Source: an uncultured Clostridia bacterium (GTDB lineage: Bacteria; Bacillota; Clostridia; Lachnospirales; Anaerotignaceae). Taken from it: a DNA stretch of 5,419 nucleotides. A program made the position numbers and the translations under genes. The notes under the pieces were generated by a model, which saw nothing but the letters and a program-made list of their open reading frames with translations, made no database searches and was not told where the DNA came from. Shown one piece after another: positions 1-5,419 of this stretch. The stretch spans positions 1 to 5,419 of the forward strand of contig CALASU010000042.1 in assembly GCA_937888765.1 (NCBI GenBank), written 5' to 3'. How positions within the stretch are numbered: the first letter of the stretch is position 1; every line of letters starts with the position of its first letter.

Positions 1-199
1 TATGATAAATGGTACTCGCACCATATAACAACAATAAGGAAATGCCAAACACCGTAAATCCAATCAGATGCAGTTCAGAAGCCTGTGTCCTTGCCTGCTG
101 CAGCAAAGCAATAAAAATCGGTATCACCGCCAGAAATCCAATAAAATGCGTCAACGCACTGATAGGATCTCTTGCCTTCCAATGTAATCTGTTTTCCAA
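1..199 (-). CDS. Hemolysin III / PAQR-family membrane protein, N-terminal part (runs off the left edge)
   Basis: Partial gene; 66 codons are visible before the window ends. The reading begins MENRLHWKARDPISALTHFI, and the DPISALTH-hydrophobic pattern is the usual opening of bacterial hemolysin III (YqfA/YplQ-like) proteins. A first membrane segment covers about residues 17-33, a polar link follows (QQARTQASE), and a second segment covers about 46-60. The visible part ends in S62-T-I-Y-H66, the family's conserved Ser-x3-His motif at the end of helix 2. Members are seven-helix inner-membrane proteins related to the eukaryotic progestin/adiponectin receptors; the Ser and His belong to a proposed metal-dependent hydrolase site. 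The bacterial role is poorly known and the haemolysin name reflects one early report. I chose TTG at 199 because GAGGTGG lies 5 bases upstream. An in-frame ATG at 220 would add seven residues (MCCEVVV) but has a poor ribosome binding site. The gene diverges from the DUF1836 gene. The family call is firm, the start less so. Confidence 0.86.
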   Translation of the reverse strand, partial: MENRLHWKARDPISALTHFIGFLAVIPIFIALLQQARTQASELHLIGFTVFGISLLLLYGASTIYH

Positions 200-204
200 A
201 ACAA

Positions 205-211
205 CCACCTC
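205..211 (-). promoter_or_regulatory. Ribosome binding site of the hemolysin III gene, supporting a TTG start
   Basis: On the minus strand this reads GAGGTGG, five bases before TTG at 197-199. It has the same GAGGTG core as the site before the DUF1836 gene. It would lie inside the coding region if the alternative ATG at 218-220 were used, so it decides the start in favour of TTG. Confidence 0.7.
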
Positions 212-251
212 GCAACACATAGTTTTTAATACTACTTCTTATTATATTGAT

Positions 252-280
252 ATCATATCACAGTATGCACACCATTTCAA
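252..280 (-). promoter_or_regulatory. Sigma-A promoter for the hemolysin III gene
   Basis: On the minus strand the -35 box is TTGAAA (275-280) and the -10 box is TATGAT (252-257), separated by 17 bases. A TG one base upstream of the -10 box gives an extended -10 (TGaTATGAT). Transcription would begin near 245, leaving an untranslated leader of about 45 bases before TTG at 199. A short palindrome, TGATATCA (248-255), overlaps the -10 box and could be an operator half, but it is short and AT-rich and may be chance. Confidence 0.72.
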
Positions 281-291
281 GGAAAAAAATC

Positions 292-318
292 GTTTAAAAC
301 TTGATACAGAGTTTAAAA
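292..318 (+). repeat. Direct repeat GTTTAAAA flanking the -35 box, possible operator
   Basis: GTTTAAAA occurs at 292-299 and again at 311-318, 19 bases start to start, on either side of the TTGATA -35 box of the plus-strand promoter. Each copy contains the self-complementary TTTAAA. Two such sites roughly two helical turns apart around a -35 box could be bound by a repressor, perhaps the product of the adjacent gene acting on itself. The region is very AT-rich, so chance is a real alternative. Confidence 0.3.
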
Positions 319-329
319 TACTATATAAT
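301..329 (+). promoter_or_regulatory. Sigma-A promoter for the DUF1836 gene
   Basis: The -35 box is TTGATA (301-306) and the -10 box is a consensus TATAAT (324-329), with a 17-base spacer. The sequence just upstream (281-299) is A/T-rich with a run of seven A, as in an UP element. The expected start near 336 gives a leader of about 30 bases, just long enough for the ribosome binding site at 353-358. Confidence 0.8.
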
Positions 330-352
330 GAAGCTATATTTAATTTTGTTTC

Positions 353-358
353 GAGGTG
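353..358 (+). promoter_or_regulatory. Ribosome binding site of the DUF1836 gene
   Basis: GAGGTG complements the 3' end of 16S rRNA and lies seven bases before the ATG at 366-368, which fixes this start. Confidence 0.85.
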
Positions 359-365
359 AACCGAT

Positions 366-974
366 ATGCAGACATTTCATGAGGTAGTGACAGGGTTCGC
401 TGCCCAGATTCGTTCTTTTGATGTCATTGAAATAGAAGATATCCCCAATATTGACCTATACATGGATCAGGTAACAACCTTTATGAATAAAGGTCTTTCC
501 AGATATAAAAGAAACGAACAGGACAAAATCCTTACCAAAACCATGATCAACAACTACACAAAGGCAAAAATCTTCCCTGCTCCAATCAAGAAGAAATACA
601 GCCCTGCGCATCTGATGCTGCTGATTATGATTTATCATCTGAAATCTGTCCTGTCGATTCACGATATCGGCGTTCTGTTCCGTTCTGCTCTGACAGAGCC
701 GAATAAAGAAAAACAGGCACGTATGATCCGTACAATTTACAGCGGCTTTGTGCTTTTGCAGAAAGCAAATAAAAAGTATCTGCTGGATGCTGCAGAAGGC
801 AGACCTGACGAATCCTATTACGGACAGAATCAGATTCTGGAATTTTTCGAGCAGAAAAAACGTCCCGAATTCAATGATGATGAAATCAAACGTATTCTGC
901 TGACACTTGCCCTTGTGCTCCGTTCCAATGCGGAAAAACAGCTTGCAGAAAAGGCACTGGATTCTTATTTTTAA
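366..974 (+). CDS. DUF1836 domain protein, putative DNA-binding regulator
   Basis: A complete 202-residue protein with ATG start and TAA stop. Residues about 28-130 match the DUF1836 family as I recall it: NIDLYMDQVTTFMNKGL (28-44), the highly conserved DKILTKTMINNYTKAK (53-68), a proline-rich PAPIKKKYS (71-79), and a hydrophobic helix LMLLIMIYHLKSVLSIHDI (83-101). The TKTMINNYTKAK helix, followed by a short turn and a basic KKKY, resembles the recognition part of a MerR-like helix-turn-helix, so a DNA-binding role is plausible but not proven. The rest (about 131-202) is helical and charged, with EFFEQKKRPEFNDDEIKRIL (159-178) and an Ala/Leu/Lys-rich end, possibly for oligomerisation. There is no signal peptide, and the hydrophobic stretch is too short and interrupted to be a sure membrane helix, so the protein should be cytoplasmic. 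It has its own promoter, diverges from hemolysin III and converges with polC, so it looks monocistronic. Target and biological role are unknown. Confidence 0.88.
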   Translation: MQTFHEVVTGFAAQIRSFDVIEIEDIPNIDLYMDQVTTFMNKGLSRYKRNEQDKILTKTMINNYTKAKIFPAPIKKKYSPAHLMLLIMIYHLKSVLSIHDIGVLFRSALTEPNKEKQARMIRTIYSGFVLLQKANKKYLLDAAEGRPDESYYGQNQILEFFEQKKRPEFNDDEIKRILLTLALVLRSNAEKQLAEKALDSYF

Positions 975-978
975 ACGC

Positions 979-1021
979 AAAAAAGCAACCACACATTTTA
1001 TTATGCTTGGTTGCTTTTTTT
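979..1021. terminator. Bidirectional intrinsic terminator between the DUF1836 gene and polC
   Basis: A 13-base perfect stem (979-991 with 1008-1020) encloses a 16-base loop. The arms read AAAAAAGCAACCA and TGGTTGCTTTTTT, followed by one more T. It begins four bases after the DUF1836 stop codon. Because the stem is flanked by A on one side and T on the other, the minus-strand transcript also forms a hairpin ending in a U run, so it can stop polC transcription about 110 bases past its stop codon. Confidence 0.9.
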
Positions 1022-1048
1022 GTTATATCTATAAATCAAAATTCTTCC

Positions 1049-1126
1049 GCAAAAGCGTATGCTTTTGCAAATCGGGATGCAGGGAAATGCTTCCCCTGCC
1101 AGGGGTTTGGGGGCAAAGCCCCCAAA
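1049..1126. repeat. Cluster of three hairpins, REP-like intergenic element
   Basis: Three stem-loops follow one another in the space between the terminator and the polC stop. The first is GCAAAAGC-GTAT-GCTTTTGC (1049-1068), a perfect 8-base stem with a 4-base loop. The second is GCAGGGAA/TTCCCCTGC (1079-1099), with one unpaired C. The third is TTTGGGGGC-AAA-GCCCCCAAA (1106-1126), a perfect 9-base stem with a 3-base loop, starting four bases beyond the polC stop on the minus strand. None is followed by a clear T run, so they are not canonical terminators. The GC-rich pair of the second and third hairpins looks like small palindromic elements dispersed between genes in gut clostridia. They may protect the polC transcript 3' end from exonucleases. 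That it is repeated elsewhere is inference. Confidence 0.6.
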
Positions 1127-1129
1127 ATT

Positions 1130-4100
1130 TTAAAACAATGTTAACTGGTTTGTTTCGGGAATGCCATTCAGCACTCCGTTTTCTTTCAGCAGATCAATCA
1201 GAGAACGTCCCAGAGTGGTTCTTTCCTTGAGTTCCTCAATCGTCTTGAACTCACCCGCTTCTCTGCCCATCATCAGACTGTGTGCCGCTGTTGCCCCAAA
1301 ACCCTGCAGGGAACTGAACGGCGGCAGAAGTCCGTCTTCTGTCAGTATGAATTTCTTTTCATCCGATTTATACAGATCAATCGGCAGGAACTTGAATCCT
1401 CTGGCGTAGAACTCAACCACGATTTCCAGTACTGTCTGTTTACTCTTATCCTTTGCCGTTGCTTCCTGTCCCTTTGCATGGATTTCCCGAATGGCATTCT
1501 TCGCCACCTCAATCCCTTTACACATACAGGAATAGTCAAAGTCATCGCAGGCTCTTACCGTAAAGTATGCCGCATAATACGCTTCGGGATAATTGATCTT
1601 GAAATACGCAATACGGAATGCCATCATGACATACGCCGCTGCATGGGCTTTCGGGAACATGTATTTGATCTTCTGGCAGGATTCGATATACCAGTCAGGT
1701 ACATTTGCTTCTTTCATAATCGTAATATCATCCTCAGACAAGCCTTTCCCTTTTCGTACATTTTCCATGATTTTAAAGGATTTCTTTTTATCCATCCCCT
1801 TATTGATCAGATAGATCATAATACTGTCACGGGTAGAAATGGTTTCTTTCAGCGTAATTGTACCATTTTCAATCAGTGTCTGTGCATTGCCCAGCCATAC
1901 GTCGGTACCGTGGGAAAGCCCTGAAATACGCAGCAGATCCGCAAAAGTCTTTGGCTTCGTATCCAGAAGCATCCCGCGTACAAATTTTGTACCGAATTCG
2001 GGAATCCCCAGTGTGCCCGTTTTGCATCCGATTTCCTCTGCTGTTACTCCCAATGCCTTCGGGGATTCAAACAACGACATCGTTTCAGGATCGCCTAAGT
2101 TTACATCCTGCGGATTAACCCCTGTCAAATCGTACAGCATACGAATTACCGTAGGGTCATCGTGTCCGAGCAGGTCAAGCTTCAGCAAACGCCCGCTGAT
2201 AGAATGATAATCGAAATGTGTTGTTGTAACGGTAGAATTGACATCGTTCGCAGGTCTTTGAATCGGACAGAACTCATAGATATTATGATCACTGGGAACA
2301 ACCATCAGCCCACCGGGGTGCTGTCCTGTTGTACGCTTGATCCCCGTACACCCTTCCACCAGACGATTGATCTCCGCATTATGCGGTGTCATTTCTCTGG
2401 CATCAAAATACTTTTTGACAAAGCCATATGCTGTTTTATCTGCCAGTGTACCAATCGTACCCGCTTTGAATACATGCCCTGTGCCAAACAATTCCTCTGT
2501 ATAGGCATGTGCGTGCTGCTGATATTCCCCCGAAAAGTTCAGGTCAATATCGGGTTCTTTATCCCCTTCAAAGCCAAGGAATGTCTGGAATGGAATATCA
2601 TGTCCGTCTTTATGCAGCAGCTCGCCGCAGACAGGACAGATTTTATCGGGCATATCACAGCCGCTTGCTTCTTCCATTGCATAGGATTTTACCACCTCGG
2701 AATCAAAATCCGAATATTTGCAGTTTCGGCAGATATAATGCGGCGGTAAGGAGTTTACTTCCGTAATCCCTGCCATATTTGCCGCAAAGGAAGACCCTAC
2801 TGAACCACGAGAACCCACCAGATAGCCGTCCGCTACAGATTTCCATACCAGCTTCTGTGCAATGATATACAGAACCGCATAGCCGTTGCTGATAATAGAG
2901 TTCAGCTCTGTTTCCAGTCTGTCCCTTACGATTTCTGGCAAAGGATCGCCATAGATAGAAATGGCTTTATCCATGCAGATCTGACGCAATTCATCATCTG
3001 CCCCTTCGATACGAGGCGGGAATGTGCCGTCCGGAATCGGTTTTATCTTCTCAATCTGATCGGCAATCAGATTTGTATTGGTGATAACGATTTCTTTCGC
3101 TTTTTCCGCTCCCAGATAGTCAAATTCCTTCAGCATTTCCTTCGTGGTTCTCAGATACAGCGGTGCCTGATTATCGGCATCAGCAAAGCCTTCCGCTGCC
3201 ATAATGATCTTACGGAACACACTATCCTGCGGATCAATAAAATGTACGTCGCAGGTTGCCACAACAGGCTTATTGTGTTCCTCACCCAATGCCACAATGG
3301 TCTGATTGATTTTTTTGATATCCTCAAAGGAATGGATATTATCTACCTTAGGGGATTCAATCATAAACTGGTTATTGCCTAAAGGCTGAATCTCCAGATA
3401 ATCATAGAAGTTCACAAGTTCTTCTATTACCTGCTTCGGCTTATTGTCAAGCAAAGCACGGTACAATTCCCCCGCTTCACAGGCACTGCCCAAAATCAGC
3501 CCTTCCCGCATCTGCATCAGCTTGCTTTTAGGGATACGGGGTCTGCGGTGGAAATAGTCGATATGGGAAAGCGAAATCAGTTCATACAGATTACGCAAGC
3601 CGATTTCATTCTTTACCAGAATGATCGCATGATGTGCTTTCAGTTTTTTATAATTGACTGTCTGACTGGAAAAAACATTGATATCATCTACGGTATGGAT
3701 ATTCTTTTCCTCCAGCATGTCCACAAATTTCAAAAATACTTCTGCCGTTGCTTCTGCATCGTTTACGGCTCTGTGATGTCCTTCCAGACTAACCCCCAGA
3801 TGCTCGCAGATCAGATTCAACTTATGCTTCTTCAACTCTGGCAGTAAGGAGCGGGACAATTCCAGCGTATCCAGTACGGTATTTTTCACATCTACACCCA
3901 GAGCCTTTTCTGCATTCACACGGATAAAGCCCATATCAAAGCCCGCATTATGGGCAACGATTACCGCATTACCACAGAATTCCAGAAACTTCGGTAAGAT
4001 TTCCGCAATCACAGGCGCATCGGCAACCATTTCATCCGTAATGCCTGTCAATTCCGTGATCTCCTCGGAAATCGGCTTTTCGGGATTTACAAAAGTACTG

Positions 4101-5416
4101 AAGCGGTCAATGATTTCGCCGTTTTGTACCTTTACAGCCCCGATTTCTGTAATACGCTCTGTTTCTCTGGAAAGCCCTGTTGTTTCAATGTCGAAAATGA
4201 CAAAGGTATCCTGCAAGGACTGCCCTCTTGGCATCATGACCACACTGCCCAGATCATCAATCAAATAGGCTTCTACACCATAGATTACTTTTAAATCTGA
4301 TTTCCCAACGGCATTCATCGCATCCGGGAAAGCCTGTACCACACCGTGGTCTGTAATGGCAATCGCCTTATGTCCCCATGCAATCGCACGTTCGATATAT
4401 TTCTTAACAGAGGTTACGCCGTCCATACTGCTCATCTGGGTATGCAGATGCAGTTCTACACGTTTCTCTTCCGCATCATCCATACGCATCGGCGGTGCTT
4501 CTGCTGTCATGATATTCTTCGCCATAATGTTGATTTCTTTTGCATATTTGTCAAACTGTACATCGCCCTGTACTTTCAGATATTTGCCTTTTTTAATCTT
4601 GTCGTTCAGTTCTTCATCAAAAATACTCTTTTTAACGAAAAACTTAACGGTAGTAGAATCGCTCATATCTGTAATATCAAAGGAAACGATATATTTTTCG
4701 CCTTTGATTTCACGGGTTTCAATATTAAAGATACGCCCTTCCACAATAACTGTTTCGCCTGCTATCTTGGTATCTATGATCTTGGAAAGACTGCCATGGA
4801 TTTCCTTCCCGAACAGAATCCCTTTAGAGATAGAAGCCGAAACTGCCGCAACCTCTGCATTTTTCTTATCCTGTACAGCTGTTGTCTGTGCAGATGTGAT
4901 ATTGCGGCTGATCAGTTCCATTTTATGTATCTGTTCCTGCTCGAAACGGGCAATTTCTTCAGGTGTCAGCTGTACATTTTTAAACTGTACGGTCAGATGC
5001 TGTCCCGTTTCATCCAGTATCATTTTCATGATATGGTCATCCAACCGCTTCTGGGAAAGATAATATGCCATATTGTTTTTGACGAAAATCTGCATTTTCT
5101 CATCCCGCATTTTCCATTCTGCATCGGAAATAACCCCTGCACAGATCTTACTCTGCTGTGCAATGTAGGTGCGGATGGTTTCCCAGTAGCCCTCTGCCAA
5201 AGACTGCGGGGACTGTTTCTGCATATCATATGCAATATCAATTTTAATTTCTCTTACTCCAGGAAGCTGACGCTGCAGCTCTTCTTTCAGGTTGGCGGCA
5301 TCCAGATCCGTGCCGCGCATGTGGACCATGACCAGGGTCAGCTTGCCGCTTTTCTGGCCGCGTGTGCGCAGGCCCTGGCCTTCCAGGCGCTGGCGCAGGC
5401 GATCGGCATCGTCCAC
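1130..5416 (-). CDS. polC: DNA polymerase III alpha subunit, PolC type, with proofreading exonuclease (true N-terminus missing)
   Basis: PolC is the main replicative polymerase of Firmicutes: it extends DNA at the fork and proofreads in the same chain. Numbering runs from the GTG at 5416 (1428 codons). Visible in order: N-terminal region (about 50-200); OB fold (about 220-300); first PHP part with HLH (323-325), TDHG (355-358) and YGVEAY (379-384); an inserted DEDDh exonuclease (about 405-570) with DIET (D409, E411), HNAGFD (489-494), H548 and D553; second PHP part to about 790 with CDVHF (722-726). The polymerase core follows: GSRGSVGSSFAANMAG (868-883), a four-Cys zinc site (C896, C899, C927, C930), EPDIDLNF with catalytic D956 and D958, TTGQHPGG (1029-1036), and KLDLLGHDDPT with third Asp D1081. 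A helix-hairpin-helix-like region lies near 1360-1420, and the chain ends in QLTLF, the sliding-clamp binding motif. All key catalytic residues are present and there is no internal stop or frameshift. The first ~45 residues are foreign-looking, so GTG at 5416 is not a credible start; secure PolC homology begins near residue 50 (about 5270). The real start and promoter lie outside the window. Confidence 0.97.
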   Translation of the reverse strand: MDDADRLRQRLEGQGLRTRGQKSGKLTLVMVHMRGTDLDAANLKEELQRQLPGVREIKIDIAYDMQKQSPQSLAEGYWETIRTYIAQQSKICAGVISDAEWKMRDEKMQIFVKNNMAYYLSQKRLDDHIMKMILDETGQHLTVQFKNVQLTPEEIARFEQEQIHKMELISRNITSAQTTAVQDKKNAEVAAVSASISKGILFGKEIHGSLSKIIDTKIAGETVIVEGRIFNIETREIKGEKYIVSFDITDMSDSTTVKFFVKKSIFDEELNDKIKKGKYLKVQGDVQFDKYAKEINIMAKNIMTAEAPPMRMDDAEEKRVELHLHTQMSSMDGVTSVKKYIERAIAWGHKAIAITDHGVVQAFPDAMNAVGKSDLKVIYGVEAYLIDDLGSVVMMPRGQSLQDTFVIFDIETTGLSRETERITEIGAVKVQNGEIIDRFSTFVNPEKPISEEITELTGITDEMVADAPVIAEILPKFLEFCGNAVIVAHNAGFDMGFIRVNAEKALGVDVKNTVLDTLELSRSLLPELKKHKLNLICEHLGVSLEGHHRAVNDAEATAEVFLKFVDMLEEKNIHTVDDINVFSSQTVNYKKLKAHHAIILVKNEIGLRNLYELISLSHIDYFHRRPRIPKSKLMQMREGLILGSACEAGELYRALLDNKPKQVIEELVNFYDYLEIQPLGNNQFMIESPKVDNIHSFEDIKKINQTIVALGEEHNKPVVATCDVHFIDPQDSVFRKIIMAAEGFADADNQAPLYLRTTKEMLKEFDYLGAEKAKEIVITNTNLIADQIEKIKPIPDGTFPPRIEGADDELRQICMDKAISIYGDPLPEIVRDRLETELNSIISNGYAVLYIIAQKLVWKSVADGYLVGSRGSVGSSFAANMAGITEVNSLPPHYICRNCKYSDFDSEVVKSYAMEEASGCDMPDKICPVCGELLHKDGHDIPFQTFLGFEGDKEPDIDLNFSGEYQQHAHAYTEELFGTGHVFKAGTIGTLADKTAYGFVKKYFDAREMTPHNAEINRLVEGCTGIKRTTGQHPGGLMVVPSDHNIYEFCPIQRPANDVNSTVTTTHFDYHSISGRLLKLDLLGHDDPTVIRMLYDLTGVNPQDVNLGDPETMSLFESPKALGVTAEEIGCKTGTLGIPEFGTKFVRGMLLDTKPKTFADLLRISGLSHGTDVWLGNAQTLIENGTITLKETISTRDSIMIYLINKGMDKKKSFKIMENVRKGKGLSEDDITIMKEANVPDWYIESCQKIKYMFPKAHAAAYVMMAFRIAYFKINYPEAYYAAYFTVRACDDFDYSCMCKGIEVAKNAIREIHAKGQEATAKDKSKQTVLEIVVEFYARGFKFLPIDLYKSDEKKFILTEDGLLPPFSSLQGFGATAAHSLMMGREAGEFKTIEELKERTTLGRSLIDLLKENGVLNGIPETNQLTLF

Positions 5417-5419
5417 ATT
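5291..5419 (-). other. High-GC foreign segment fused in frame to polC, SPOR-domain-like; probable assembly chimera
   Basis: By my count 86 of 129 bases are G or C (about 67%), against roughly 45% in the adjoining polC sequence. All six Arg codons are CGC and all seven Leu codons here or at the boundary (residues 7-43) are CTG; the first differing codons, CGT at residue 49 and AGA at 55, come just after the boundary. The encoded residues DDADRLRQRLEGQGLRTR followed by KSGKLTLVMV and then LDAANLKEEL have the pattern of a SPOR (peptidoglycan-binding) repeat: an Ala-anchored helix, a Gly turn, a beta strand, then a second Ala-Leu helix. PolC proteins do not begin this way to my knowledge. The frame stays open to the window edge (AAT precedes the GTG). 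A high-GC proteobacterium, perhaps a gut Desulfovibrio/Bilophila relative, is a guessed source. Confidence 0.65.

Noticed and set aside
248..255. TGATATCA palindrome at the hemolysin III -10 box as a firm operator
   Set aside because: Only eight AT-rich bases and overlapping the promoter consensus itself; not distinguishable from chance.
9..359. Plus-strand 116-codon open frame before the DUF1836 gene
   Set aside because: It lies antisense to the hemolysin III gene and then crosses both promoters; no ribosome binding site, and a composition unlike a real protein.
405..570. Exonuclease domain interrupting the PHP domain as a novel fusion
   Set aside because: Insertion of the DEDDh exonuclease within PHP is the defining layout of PolC, not an oddity.
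896..930. Four-cysteine motif inside polC as a separate or inserted zinc-finger protein
   Set aside because: This zinc-binding site is a standard part of PolC polymerases between the GSRGS and PDIDLNF motifs.
456..992. Minus-strand 178-codon open frame opposite the DUF1836 gene
   Set aside because: Shadow of a well-supported gene; Cys/Phe-rich, no family resemblance, and its frame begins inside the terminator hairpin.
1106..1126. GC-rich hairpin after the polC stop as the polC terminator
   Set aside because: On the minus strand it is followed by AAACCCC-type sequence, not by a T run; 979-1021 is the better terminator.
4356..5063. Plus-strand 235-codon open frame antisense to polC, rich in hydrophobic residues
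   Set aside because: The Ser/Ile/Cys-rich translation is what the complement of charged, helical polC sequence gives; no ribosome binding site or promoter seen. The other plus-strand frames over polC are rejected for the same reason.

Overview
The window is a piece of a low-to-moderate GC Firmicute chromosome, most likely a gut-type clostridium (Lachnospiraceae-like). The evidence is a PolC-type replicative polymerase, which is essentially confined to Firmicutes and relatives, a DUF1836 protein typical of that phylum, strong sigma-A style promoters and GAGGTG ribosome binding sites. The stretch may come from a metagenome assembly, because its right edge carries about 125 bases of a different composition.

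Layout from left to right. At 1-199 (minus strand) lies the 5' part of a hemolysin III (PAQR/YqfA-like) membrane protein gene running off the left edge; it is easy to miss because it is truncated and probably starts at TTG. Positions 200-365 form a divergent promoter region with two well-formed, oppositely directed sigma-A promoters, both with a 17-base spacer, whose -35 boxes lie only 20 bases apart. A direct repeat flanks the plus-strand -35 box. At 366-974 (plus) is a complete DUF1836 protein. Positions 979-1021 hold a symmetric intrinsic terminator that can serve both the DUF1836 gene and polC. Positions 1049-1126 hold three consecutive hairpins resembling a REP-like intergenic element. 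From 1130 to the right edge, on the minus strand, is polC, the alpha subunit of DNA polymerase III with built-in proofreading, collinear with the family from the N-terminal region to the C-terminal clamp-binding pentapeptide.

The DUF1836 gene and polC converge on the shared terminator, while hemolysin III and DUF1836 diverge from a shared control region. PolC is the housekeeping replicase; the other two genes have no evident link to it. I see no mobile element, CRISPR array, RNA gene or new defence-like system.

The most notable anomaly is at the right end. The last ~125 bases are about 67% GC and use only CGC for Arg and CTG for Leu. They encode a stretch that reads like a SPOR-type domain instead of the PolC N-terminus. 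It is joined in frame to polC, most simply as an assembly or amplification chimera, so the true polC start is not present here.
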